This document shows positions 53,955-62,265 of a DNA stretch of 64,000 nucleotides, piece after piece. The first letter of the stretch is position 1. The number at the start of each line of letters is the position of its first letter. The stretch lies in the NCBI GenBank assembly GCA_023458595.1, contig JAEWYT010000121.1, positions 35,224 to 99,223 on the forward strand, in the 5' to 3' direction. Position numbers and translations under genes: made by a program. The notes beneath the pieces were generated by a model, which worked only from the letters and a program-made list of their open reading frames with translations, was not told the DNA's origin and did no database searches. This DNA comes from Pseudomonadota bacterium. GTDB taxonomy: Bacteria; Pseudomonadota; Alphaproteobacteria; Rhizobiales; Tepidamorphaceae.

Positions 53955-54710
53955 ATGCATGCGACAGCCGAACGCAATCCCGTCGGCGATCCGGTATCGG
54001 AACATCCGGTACTGCCGCGCGAGGATCTCGAGGAGATCTTCGAGGACATCCGCTCACACATGCTGTTCGACCACGAACTGCATGGCTGCCTGAACTGCGG
54101 CATCTGCACCGCCACCTGCCCGGCGGCGTTCTACTACGACTACTCGCCGCGCGAGATCGTGCAGTTGCTGTGGACCGAGAACCTCGAGGGCATCTACGAC
54201 GCCATGCAGGAGAAGATCTGGGCCTGCGCCCAGTGCTACACCTGCGCCGCGCGCTGCCCCTTCGAGAATTCCCCCGGCGGCCTCGTCATGATCATGCGCG
54301 AGGTAGCCATCAAGCACGGCATGCAGTCGGCCAAGGACGTGCTCAGGCCGTTCTCCCGCGTGCTGCTCAAGGTCATCTCGACGGGCAACCAGCTCGCCCC
54401 GAACATGATCACGCGCGAGGCCTTCCCCGACTGGGGCCCGAACGTGTCGAAGGTGGAGGCGCCGCTCAACATCCTGCGCAAGGCGATCCCGGTGCCGACG
54501 ATGCACACGATGGACACGGCCTGGGAAGTGAACCTGAAGACGTCGGTCGAGCTCTACTCGATCTGGGAGGCGACCGGCGTTCTCGACCAGCTCGAGATCG
54601 TCGACGAGAACCTCTTCGACGTGGTCACCGACGTCATGGACGAGAAGCGCGACGAATACCAGGAATGGCTCGAAGAACAAGAAGAAGACGAGGACGACGA
54701 CGACGGGTAG
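53955..54710 (+). CDS. hdrC1: sHdr complex iron-sulfur subunit HdrC1
   Basis: This 251-residue protein has two [4Fe-4S] motifs, CLNCGICTATCP and CAQCYTCAARCP, as in HdrC. It ends in a run of acidic residues. It is the first of six genes in the order C1, B1, A, hyp, C2, B2 that define the sulfur-oxidising heterodisulfide-reductase-like complex. The ATG at 53955 begins MHATAERN. The frame upstream of it overlaps the dsrE-like gene and is not coding. Confidence 0.92.
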   Translation: MHATAERNPVGDPVSEHPVLPREDLEEIFEDIRSHMLFDHELHGCLNCGICTATCPAAFYYDYSPREIVQLLWTENLEGIYDAMQEKIWACAQCYTCAARCPFENSPGGLVMIMREVAIKHGMQSAKDVLRPFSRVLLKVISTGNQLAPNMITREAFPDWGPNVSKVEAPLNILRKAIPVPTMHTMDTAWEVNLKTSVELYSIWEATGVLDQLEIVDENLFDVVTDVMDEKRDEYQEWLEEQEEDEDDDDG

Positions 54711-54747
54711 CGGCTCGTCGTTGTCCGATGACTTTTAGGAGGAGAAA

Positions 54748-56136
54748 TTGGACAACCCTGATACCGAAAAAGCAGCCTACACCGGCTTCGGTTCCGATTG
54801 GAAACCGTCCAATCTGACGCCTGACGAGGCACAGAAGGCGACCTCCTGGGTCGAGGCGCGGATCGACAAGCGGTCGATGCTCACCGGCAAGGAGCGCGTC
54901 GAGGACATCCGCGACGCCATGTGGCAGCTCGAGAAGGACGGCGAGATCCTCGTCCACCGCATCGACGATCGCCACGATCCGGTGATCGCCAAGACGCTTT
55001 ACGGCTGGGACAAGAAGATCCCGACGAACAATCTCTGGCACCACAAGTCCTGCGGTCAGTGCGGCAACATCCCCGGCTATCCGTCGAGCGTGATGTGGCT
55101 CATGAACGAGATGGGCATCAACTATCTCGACGAGACCGACCAGACCTCGTGCACGGCGTGGAACTACCACGGCTCGGGCATCGGCAACGTGGTCAGCCTC
55201 GCCGCGGTCTTCCTGCGCAACTTCCACCAGGCCTACGTGTCGGCGAAGTCGCAGGGCCTCGACATGGGTACCTACTACCCGCTCGTGCATTGCGGCACCT
55301 CCTTCGGCAACTACAAGGAGATGCGCATCTTCCTCATGCACTCCGCCGAGCTGCGCGAGCAGGTGAAGAAGATCCTCGGCAAGCTCGGCCGCCTGATCGA
55401 CGGCAAGCTGCTGATCCCGGAGGAGATCGTCCACTATTCCGAGTGGCTGCACGTGATGCGCCACCGTCTCCAGGGGCGTCAGAAGATCGACGTCTCCGGC
55501 GTCCGCGCCACGATCCACCCCGCCTGCCACGTCTACAAGATGGTGCCGCAGGACGTGATCTATGACGAGACGGTCTTGAACGGTGACCGCGTGGCCGTCT
55601 CCACCGGCCTGATGGAGACGCTCGGCGCCCAGGTCATCGACTATTCGACCTGGTACGACTGCTGCGGATTCGGCTTCCGGCACATCATCGGCGAGCGCGA
55701 GTTCACCCGCTCGTTCGCCATCGACCGCAAGATCAAGGTCGCCGTCGAGGAGGCCAGGGCCGACGTGATGATCGGCCACGACACCGGCTGCATCACCACG
55801 CTCGACAAGAACCAGTGGATCGGCAAGGCGGTCGACAAGGTCTACGCGCTGCCGATCATGGCCGACTGCCAGTTCGCCGCGCTGGCGCTCGGCGCCCATC
55901 CCTACAAGCTCGCCCAGCTGCACTGGCACGCCTCGCCCTTCGAGACGCTGCTCGACAAGCTCGGCATCGACTGGGAGAAGGCGAAGGCCGAATTCCAGAC
56001 CTACCTGGAAGAGGTGAAGGCCGGCCGGATCGAGACCCTCTACGATCCCAAGCGCGCCATCACCTCCGGTCCGGGCTACGTCAGGCCGAAGGCGCTTGCC
56101 CCCGCCGGTGCCGCCGCCTCGGGAGGCGACGAATGA
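54748..56136 (+). CDS. hdrB1: sHdr complex subunit HdrB1
   Basis: This 462-residue protein is HdrB1. It begins at a TTG right after a strong AGGAGGAG site, which decides the start. Cysteine groups are KSCGQCGN, QTSCTAW and HCGTS in the first half, and HPACH, YDCCGFGF and HDTGC in the second. The classic CCG pattern (C, CC, CxxC) is incomplete in both halves. Its stop overlaps hdrA (ATGA). Confidence 0.9.
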   Translation: MDNPDTEKAAYTGFGSDWKPSNLTPDEAQKATSWVEARIDKRSMLTGKERVEDIRDAMWQLEKDGEILVHRIDDRHDPVIAKTLYGWDKKIPTNNLWHHKSCGQCGNIPGYPSSVMWLMNEMGINYLDETDQTSCTAWNYHGSGIGNVVSLAAVFLRNFHQAYVSAKSQGLDMGTYYPLVHCGTSFGNYKEMRIFLMHSAELREQVKKILGKLGRLIDGKLLIPEEIVHYSEWLHVMRHRLQGRQKIDVSGVRATIHPACHVYKMVPQDVIYDETVLNGDRVAVSTGLMETLGAQVIDYSTWYDCCGFGFRHIIGEREFTRSFAIDRKIKVAVEEARADVMIGHDTGCITTLDKNQWIGKAVDKVYALPIMADCQFAALALGAHPYKLAQLHWHASPFETLLDKLGIDWEKAKAEFQTYLEEVKAGRIETLYDPKRAITSGPGYVRPKALAPAGAAASGGDE

Positions 56137-57185
56137 ACAAGCCGGTCCTCATCGTCGGCGGCGGCCCCGCCGGCCTGTCCGCCGCTCAGTCGCTCGCCGC
56201 CGCCGGGCAGTCCGTCGTGATCGTCGACAAGGCGGACCGGCTCGGCGGCGCGCCGATCCTGTCGGGCTATGCCAAGCTCGTGCCGTCGGGCCAGTGGGCG
56301 AAGGATGCGATCGGCGGGATGGTCGCCCGCGTCGACGCCGACAAGAACGTCAAGGTGCACCTGAACGCGACGGTGAAGAGCTTCAACGGCGCACCCGGCG
56401 ACTTCACCGCGACGCTGTCGGACGGCACCGAGGTCAGGGCAGGCGCGACGATCCTCGCCACCGGCTTCACCCACTTCGATTCCGTCAACAAGCCGGAATG
56501 GGGCTTCGGCACCTATCCCGACGTGGTGACGACCACGCAGGTCGAGCAGATGCTCTCCTCGGGCAAGGGCGTGCGCTGCCCCTCGGATGGGCGCAAGCCG
56601 GAGCGCGTCGCGATCCTGCTCTGCGTCGGCTCGCGCGACCGGCAGATCGGCCGCGAGTGGTGCTCGAAGATCTGCTGCACGGTGTCCTCCAACATCGCCA
56701 TGGAGATCCGCGAGGAGCTGCCCGACTGCAACGTCTACATCTACTACATGGATATCCGCACCTTCGGGCTCTACGAGGACCTCTACTACTGGCAGAGCCA
56801 GGAGGAGTTTAAGGTCAAGTACATCAAGGCCCGCATCGCCGAGGTGACGTCCGACGGCAAGCGGCTGATCGTCAAGGGCGAGGACACGCTGGTGAAGCGC
56901 CCGATCACGATCCCCTTCGACATGGTCGTCCACGCCATCGGCATGGACCCGAACGTCGACAACATGACGCTGTCGGCGGTGTTCGACGTGAAGCTGCAGA
57001 AGCACGGCCACATCGAGAAGGCGCCGAGCTATTCGTCGATGTCGCACACCTCGCGTCCGGGCGTCTTCGTCGCGGGCGCGGCGACCGGTCCCGAGACGAT
57101 CGACGACTCGATCGCGCAGGGCCAGTCGGCGGCGATGGCGGCGCTCACCATGGTGCGCGCCCCGGTCCGGGAGGCCGCCGAGTAA
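56133..57185 (+). CDS. hdrA: sHdr complex flavoprotein HdrA
   Basis: This 350-residue protein is the flavin-binding centre of the complex. The FAD fold VLIVGGGPAGLSAA is at the start. The cysteine-rich CVGSRDRQIGREWCSKICC, near residue 160, is a signature of HdrA. It lacks the extra ferredoxin domains of archaeal HdrA, as usual in sHdr systems. It overlaps hdrB1 by four bases and the next gene by one. Confidence 0.93.
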   Translation: MNKPVLIVGGGPAGLSAAQSLAAAGQSVVIVDKADRLGGAPILSGYAKLVPSGQWAKDAIGGMVARVDADKNVKVHLNATVKSFNGAPGDFTATLSDGTEVRAGATILATGFTHFDSVNKPEWGFGTYPDVVTTTQVEQMLSSGKGVRCPSDGRKPERVAILLCVGSRDRQIGREWCSKICCTVSSNIAMEIREELPDCNVYIYYMDIRTFGLYEDLYYWQSQEEFKVKYIKARIAEVTSDGKRLIVKGEDTLVKRPITIPFDMVVHAIGMDPNVDNMTLSAVFDVKLQKHGHIEKAPSYSSMSHTSRPGVFVAGAATGPETIDDSIAQGQSAAMAALTMVRAPVREAAE

Positions 57186-58057
57186 TGTGGCCGATCGGCG
57201 CAGTCAGGCCCAAGGCCCCGGCCGCGTCAGGACCGGTTCTCGACCTGTCGGGCCCGGTGCTCCGGCGCGCGTTCGAGCATCTCCTCGAATCCGCCGAGGA
57301 CACCGGCGGCGTCGAGCGCTATGTCGGCGCGCTCGCGCTCAAGGCCTCGCTGTTCGAGGAAGTGCTGGGCAAGGGCAAGCTCGGCGAGCTGACGGAGGCC
57401 GAGTTCTACGATCTCGCCGCCTTCATCACGCCGGTGCGCCGCCGCATCGCCGCCTGGCTCGCCGAACACGGCTTCGTCGATCTGCGCAAGCGGCTCGAGG
57501 CATTGCTCGAAGGATGGTCGGACATGTCGACCGTCGACGCCCGCATGGCCGGGTTCGTCAAGGGCTTCCCGGCCGACCGCGAGCATCGCTGGGTGCGCGA
57601 TCTCGCCGCCGAGGCCCTGCACTTCACCGCGCCCGAGCGCTATCCGCTGATGACGCGCTGGATGTGGGACGCCCGCGTCAACACCGGCGTGCTGCGCGAG
57701 ATCTGGTTCTCGAACGACGGCCGCGAGATGGGCAATATCGACGTGCCGGACGGCTACGCGACCTTCAAGGTGCTGCGCGGGGAACTCGAGGGCTTCCTCG
57801 CCGAGAACGGCGTATTCCGCGAGATGCCGTTCTACGTCGACCTGCTCTGCGCCCACATCTACGCGGACTACATCAACGACAAGGGAAGCCAGTTCCTGCG
57901 CGCCGATTTCTGCGGCACGGCCAGATCGGATGCGATGGCGCACACGCGTCGCCTGCTCGGCCTCGACGCGGTCGACACCGAGTCCGGCCGCACCCGCCTG
58001 AAACTGATCGACGGCGAGGCCTATGTGCTGGGCGAGCCGCGCCGGCTGACGAGTTGA
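57185..58057 (+). CDS. Conserved hypothetical protein of sHdr loci (Hyp)
   Basis: This 290-residue, mostly helical protein lies between hdrA and hdrC2, the place of the gene called hyp in other sHdr loci. It has no cofactor motif that I can see. Its start overlaps the hdrA stop by one base. It is presumably a structural or maturation partner of the complex, since it is kept in the same place in related operons. Confidence 0.88.
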   Translation: MWPIGAVRPKAPAASGPVLDLSGPVLRRAFEHLLESAEDTGGVERYVGALALKASLFEEVLGKGKLGELTEAEFYDLAAFITPVRRRIAAWLAEHGFVDLRKRLEALLEGWSDMSTVDARMAGFVKGFPADREHRWVRDLAAEALHFTAPERYPLMTRWMWDARVNTGVLREIWFSNDGREMGNIDVPDGYATFKVLRGELEGFLAENGVFREMPFYVDLLCAHIYADYINDKGSQFLRADFCGTARSDAMAHTRRLLGLDAVDTESGRTRLKLIDGEAYVLGEPRRLTS

Positions 58058-58067
58058 GGAAGCGCCA

Positions 58068-58814
58068 ATGCCGATCCATGAGAAATCGCTGATCCGGCCG
58101 GAGAACCTGGTCACCCACGAGCACCTGGAGATCGACGGCATCGACGTCTCGGGTCACTGGTCGACCTTCATCGAAAGCCGTCAGATCACCGATTACAACG
58201 AGAAGCTTCAGGAGGAGATCGCCGCGCTGCCCGGCGGCGAGTTCGTCCACCGCTGCTGGCAGTGCGGCTCCTGCACCAATGCCTGCACGGTCAACGCCAT
58301 CAATCCCGACTTCAACCCGCGCTACTGGATCTACCTGATCCGCATGGGTTTCGAGGAGGAGCTGGTGCGCGACAAGGACATCATCTGGCAGTGCGTGTCC
58401 TGCAACAAATGCACCTACGCCTGCCCGCGCGACGTGTTCCCCGAGGGCGTCATGAAGGCGACGTCGCACTGGCTCGAGCTGAAGGGCTACACGAAGAAGT
58501 CGCCCTCGATGATCTTCGACGAGGAGTTCTCCTCGCAGGTCTTCGCCACCGGCAAGATCGAGGAGGGCAAGGTGCTGCGCCGCTTCTTCCAGCGCACCGG
58601 CCAGCCGCTGTTCCAGGACTGGCTGGTCGCCCTCGTCCGCGGGCTGTTGAGCCAGCTGCCTGTGAAGCTGCTGATCCGCCTCGGCCTCGCCAACGTCTTC
58701 CACCCGCGCACGCGCGACTGGGACAGGGCGAGCGCGGCGATCGCCGAATACGTCACCGAGCGCAAGACCGCCGAGCGCCGCGCATTGGGCCTCGAGACGC
58801 AGGGAGCGGAATGA
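58068..58814 (+). CDS. hdrC2: sHdr complex iron-sulfur subunit HdrC2
   Basis: This 248-residue protein has two [4Fe-4S] motifs, CWQCGSCTNACT and CVSCNKCTYACP. It has a longer N-terminal part than HdrC1 and a basic helical C-terminus. It pairs with HdrB2, whose gene overlaps its end by four bases. It transfers electrons between HdrA and HdrB2. Confidence 0.92.
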   Translation: MPIHEKSLIRPENLVTHEHLEIDGIDVSGHWSTFIESRQITDYNEKLQEEIAALPGGEFVHRCWQCGSCTNACTVNAINPDFNPRYWIYLIRMGFEEELVRDKDIIWQCVSCNKCTYACPRDVFPEGVMKATSHWLELKGYTKKSPSMIFDEEFSSQVFATGKIEEGKVLRRFFQRTGQPLFQDWLVALVRGLLSQLPVKLLIRLGLANVFHPRTRDWDRASAAIAEYVTERKTAERRALGLETQGAE

Positions 58815-59737
58815 TGACCGGCAAGCACAAACGGGTCGCCTACTACCCCGGCTGCGCCCTCGAGGGCACCGGTCACGCCTACAACCGCTCCACCAAGGCC
58901 GTCGGCAAGGCGCTCGATCTCGATCTGGTCGAGCTGAAGAACTGGAACTGCTGCGGGGCGATGGAGGTCAAGAACATCGACCCGAAGCTCCAGACCTACC
59001 TTTCGGCCCGCAACCTGACGATCGCCGACGATATGGGCTTCGACACCGTGATGGCGCCCTGCAACGGCTGCTATCACAACCTCAAGAAGGCCGAGTACGA
59101 CCTGAAGAACGACGAGGCCTCGCGCGAGGTGAACCATCGCCTGTCCTCCAAGGCCGGTCACAAGACCTACGAGGCGGGCAAGGTCGAGACGATCCACGCG
59201 CTCGATTGGATCAGGGATTCGATCGGCGAGGACGGCCTGAAGGCGCGGGTGAAGAACTCGCTGAAGGGCCTCAAGATCGCCAACTACTACGGCTGCATGT
59301 ACACGCGCCCGCGCCACATCTTCCCCGAGAAGGACAAGGGCCCGGGCTCGGAGTCGACGTTGACGCCGCATTTCATGGACGACCTGCTCGCCGCCGCCGG
59401 CGCCGAGAACGTCGAGTATCCGCTGAAGACGGCCTGCTGCGGCGGCGCCCACTCGCTGTCGGACTGCGATACCTCGACGAGGCTCGTTCTGAACCTGCTG
59501 ACGACGGCGGAGGCCTGCGGCGCCGACGTGATCGCCACCGAATGCCCGACCTGCCACACGGGTCTGGAGATGCATCAGGTCCGCGCGGAAAAGGTGCTCG
59601 GCAGGAAGACGAGCGTGAAGATCCTTTACTTCACCCAGCTTCTCGGCCTTGCCCTCGGCCTGTCGCAGCGCGAGGTCGGCGTCCAGGAGAATTTCTCCGA
59701 TGCGACCGATCTCCTGCACGAGAAGGGTCTGGTGTGA
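58811..59737 (+). CDS. hdrB2: sHdr complex subunit HdrB2
   Basis: This 308-residue protein has two complete CCG cluster motifs: YYPGC, NWNCCG and PCNGC in the first half, and YYGC, TACCGG and ECPTC in the second. These bind the non-cubane [4Fe-4S] clusters of HdrB. It is the likely site where sulfur on the carrier is oxidised. Two ATG codons in a row (58811 and 58814) are both possible starts. Confidence 0.92.
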   Translation: MMTGKHKRVAYYPGCALEGTGHAYNRSTKAVGKALDLDLVELKNWNCCGAMEVKNIDPKLQTYLSARNLTIADDMGFDTVMAPCNGCYHNLKKAEYDLKNDEASREVNHRLSSKAGHKTYEAGKVETIHALDWIRDSIGEDGLKARVKNSLKGLKIANYYGCMYTRPRHIFPEKDKGPGSESTLTPHFMDDLLAAAGAENVEYPLKTACCGGAHSLSDCDTSTRLVLNLLTTAEACGADVIATECPTCHTGLEMHQVRAEKVLGRKTSVKILYFTQLLGLALGLSQREVGVQENFSDATDLLHEKGLV

Positions 59738-60210
59738 TGGCGAGAGCCGAGCCCGTCACCTTCGATGCCGTGAACGAGCGGGCCGACTGGATGGTCGGCG
59801 CGTCCGACGAGGCGCTGGTCGCCGAGGCGTCCGCGCTCGCCGATGAACTCCTGGCGATGGGCGAGGCGGTTCTCGAGCGCTGGCTCGTCGCCCACGGCCG
59901 CAAGCCGACGGACGGCCAGGTCGAGGGTTTCCGGCTGTTGGCGCTGCATCGCCAGGCCGCCAAGGGCGCCCCGAGCTTCAATGCCTGTCGCGAAACCTGC
60001 CGGGAGCTCGTGTATCATCGCAACCTCGTGCACCATGAGCCCGCCTCGCCGGACGTCGCGAGGCGGCTGCGCCTCGGCGCCATGGTCGCGCGGCATCTGG
60101 CGCTTTTCGTCGGGGGCAAGCTTGAAAATTCGGGGCTCGGCGAGTTCTGTTGCTCGTCGAAGCCGTTGCGCCGGTTCGAAACGGCGCAGGGCGAAGCCCG
60201 ACACGCATGA
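59737..60210 (+). CDS. Unknown protein between hdrB2 and lbpA
   Basis: This 157-residue helical protein has Cys residues in NACRETCREL and a vicinal pair in EFCCSSKP near the C-terminus. The start overlaps the hdrB2 stop. I do not recognise a domain. The invariant-looking Cys pair and the position beside LbpA suggest a sulfur-handling or assembly role. Confidence 0.75.
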   Translation: MARAEPVTFDAVNERADWMVGASDEALVAEASALADELLAMGEAVLERWLVAHGRKPTDGQVEGFRLLALHRQAAKGAPSFNACRETCRELVYHRNLVHHEPASPDVARRLRLGAMVARHLALFVGGKLENSGLGEFCCSSKPLRRFETAQGEARHA

Positions 60211-60226
60211 AATGAGGAGCTGAACA

Positions 60227-60664
60227 ATGGCTACCGTACGCGGCTGCGATCTTCCCGACGAACTTCTCTACGACGTCGACAACAACATCTGGTACCGCGA
60301 CAACGGCGACGGCACGCTGACGCTCGGCATGACGTCGGTCGCCTCGGCGATGGCGGGCGAGCTCGTCGCCTTCACGCCGAAGAAGGCGGGCCGCTCGGTC
60401 CAGGCCGGCAAGTCCTGTGCGACGATCGAATCCGGCAAGTGGGTCGGTCCCGCCAAGATCGCCTTCGACGCGGAGGTGATCGAAGTGAATGACGCGCTCA
60501 GCGCCAATCCCAAGATGGCCAACGCCGAGCCGTACGGCGGCGGCTGGCTGGTCAAGGTGAAGCCGGCCGATCCGGGTGCCGCCGGAGGGCTCACGCCGGG
60601 TAGCGCCGTGGCCGTCCCCTACGAGGCGAAGATGGCCGCGGACGAGTTCGCAGGCTGTGCGTGA
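60227..60664 (+). CDS. lbpA: Lipoate-binding protein LbpA (GcvH-like)
   Basis: This 145-residue protein has the lipoyl-carrier fold of glycine cleavage H protein. The lipoylation site is Lys71 in IESGKWVG. It differs from true GcvH in context, as no gcv genes are near, and it sits in an sHdr locus where LbpA carries sulfur bound to lipoate. An AGGAG site precedes the ATG. The sLpl protein at 51.5 kb is its likely loader. Confidence 0.93.
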   Translation: MATVRGCDLPDELLYDVDNNIWYRDNGDGTLTLGMTSVASAMAGELVAFTPKKAGRSVQAGKSCATIESGKWVGPAKIAFDAEVIEVNDALSANPKMANAEPYGGGWLVKVKPADPGAAGGLTPGSAVAVPYEAKMAADEFAGCA

Positions 60665-60739
60665 AGATCAGAGGATCGGTCGGGAAGGGGTGAGCCCCGC
60701 GACGGCCGGTGAGGCAGAGACAGACAGGAGGACGGCATC

Positions 60740-61252
60740 GTGAGCACGCAAACTGCGGGTGCCGACATCGCGAACAACAAGAGCATGTCGATCATCGTGA
60801 CCAAGGGGTCGCTCGACTGGGCGTATCCGCCGTTCATCCTGGCGACGACGGCGGCGGCTATGGGCCTGAACGTGACGATGTTCTTCACCTTCTACGGCCT
60901 CATCCTCCTGAAGAAGAAGCTCGAGCTCGGCGTCACCCCGCTCGGCAATCCGGCGATGCAGATGCCGATGTTTGGAATGCATATCGGCATGCCGAACATC
61001 GCCTCCGCTATTCCCGGCGTCGATGCGGCGGCGACCGTGATGATGAAGAACCTCATCAAGAAGAAGGGCGTCGCCTCGATCGAGGAGCTGCGCGAGATGG
61101 CCGTCGAGGCCGAGGTCAACATGATCGCCTGTCAGATGACCATGGACCTGTTCGAATACACGATGGACGACATGATCGAGGGGCCCGTCCTCGGCGGAGC
61201 GGCCACCTACATCGAGACGGCGACCAAGAGCGATATCAACCTGTTCATCTGA
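60740..61252 (+). CDS. DsrE3-type sulfur-transfer protein
   Basis: This 170-residue protein has the DsrE3 layout. A hydrophobic central part (FFTFYGLILLKKK) is followed by the conserved sulfur-binding Cys131 in NMIACQMTMDLF. DsrE3 proteins exchange persulfide sulfur with TusA, whose gene follows by 34 bases. The start is a GTG at 60740 after a CAGGAGG site. Confidence 0.9.
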   Translation: MSTQTAGADIANNKSMSIIVTKGSLDWAYPPFILATTAAAMGLNVTMFFTFYGLILLKKKLELGVTPLGNPAMQMPMFGMHIGMPNIASAIPGVDAAATVMMKNLIKKKGVASIEELREMAVEAEVNMIACQMTMDLFEYTMDDMIEGPVLGGAATYIETATKSDINLFI

Positions 61253-61286
61253 ACGACCGGACAAGCACACTCGGAGACGCAACCCC

Positions 61287-61514
61287 ATGGCCGACCAGGT
61301 TCTCGACGTCAAAGGTCTGAACTGCCCGCTTCCCATCCTGCGCGCCAAGAAGACGCTGAAGGACATGCCGATGGGCGCCACGCTCGAGATCGTCGCGACC
61401 GATCCGGGCGCCGTGAAGGACTTCGAGGCGTTCTGCCGCACGACCGGCAACGAGCTCGTCGAATCGAAGGAGGAAGGCGGCACCTTCACCTTCGTGATAA
61501 AACACACCGCGTGA
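61287..61514 (+). CDS. tusA: Sulfur carrier TusA
   Basis: This 75-residue TusA-family protein has the CPxP motif with Cys13 in NCPLP. Cys13 carries a persulfide. It sits between DsrE-type genes and probably delivers sulfur to sHdr via DsrE3. A second TusA gene follows 444 bases on. Confidence 0.93.
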   Translation: MADQVLDVKGLNCPLPILRAKKTLKDMPMGATLEIVATDPGAVKDFEAFCRTTGNELVESKEEGGTFTFVIKHTA

Positions 61515-61541
61515 GCGCGGCGGCCAGACGGGGAAACGGCC

Positions 61542-61937
61542 ATGACACAACCGCTCTACATTCTTCTGTGCTCGGGCGAGCACGAAAAGGTGCAGATGGC
61601 CGCGATGATGGCGTCCGTCGGCGCCGTTTCCGAACGGCCCGTCGAGGTGTTCGTCTCCATGAACGCCATCTTCGCCTTCGAGAGGGGCGCCGGCGCCGAT
61701 GCGCGCTACAAGGGCGGCGAATTCTCCAGGCTCCTTCGGGAAAAGAAGGCGCCGGACGCCATGATGCTGTTCCAGCAGGGCAAGGAACTCGGCGACCTGA
61801 AGATGTGGGCTTGCTCGATGGCCCTCGACGTCAGGGAATGGGAGCTGGACAATCTGGAGGACGGCCTGTTCGACGGGCCCCTCGGTCTCACCAGGTTCCT
61901 GTCGGACGCCGAGAACGGCCAGCTCATTACACTGTAG
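61542..61937 (+). CDS. DsrE-like protein
   Basis: This 131-residue protein has the conserved DsrE Cys, residue 91, in KMWACSMALD. It lies between the two tusA genes. It is probably a sulfur-transfer partner of one TusA, and differs from the proteins at 53.5 and 60.7 kb. Confidence 0.85.
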   Translation: MTQPLYILLCSGEHEKVQMAAMMASVGAVSERPVEVFVSMNAIFAFERGAGADARYKGGEFSRLLREKKAPDAMMLFQQGKELGDLKMWACSMALDVREWELDNLEDGLFDGPLGLTRFLSDAENGQLITL

Positions 61938-61958
61938 AATATCAAGGGGCCCGCCCGA

Positions 61959-62189
61959 ATGACCCAAAGAACGAAGATCGACGCGCGCGGCGCCTTCTGC
62001 CCGGGTCCGCTGATGGAGCTCATCGCGGCGCTGAAGCTCGTGAATGTAGGCGACGAGATCGAGGTCCTGTCGAGCGACAAGGGATCGGCCGCCGACATTC
62101 CCGAATGGGTGAACAAGGTCAAGCACGAGATGGTCGGTGTCACCAAGGAGGGCGACCACTGGTCCATCGTCGTGCGCAAGGCCAAGTAG
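61959..62189 (+). CDS. Second TusA-family sulfur carrier
   Basis: This 76-residue TusA-like protein has the CPGP motif with Cys14. The CPGP form is common in TusA relatives linked to membrane sulfur proteins or DsrE. It ends 76 bases before the sulfide:quinone-reductase-like gene. Confidence 0.88.
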   Translation: MTQRTKIDARGAFCPGPLMELIAALKLVNVGDEIEVLSSDKGSAADIPEWVNKVKHEMVGVTKEGDHWSIVVRKAK

Positions 62190-62265
62190 GCTTCGAGAAA
62201 GCGCCCGCGCGGCCGCGCCATCGTGGCGCGGCGGACGGGCGCGGAATTGGGGAGGGAAATAGGAA

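Noticed and set aside
60227..60664. Glycine cleavage H protein
   Set aside because: The fold is the same, but no gcvT, gcvP or lpd genes are near and the sHdr context favours LbpA.
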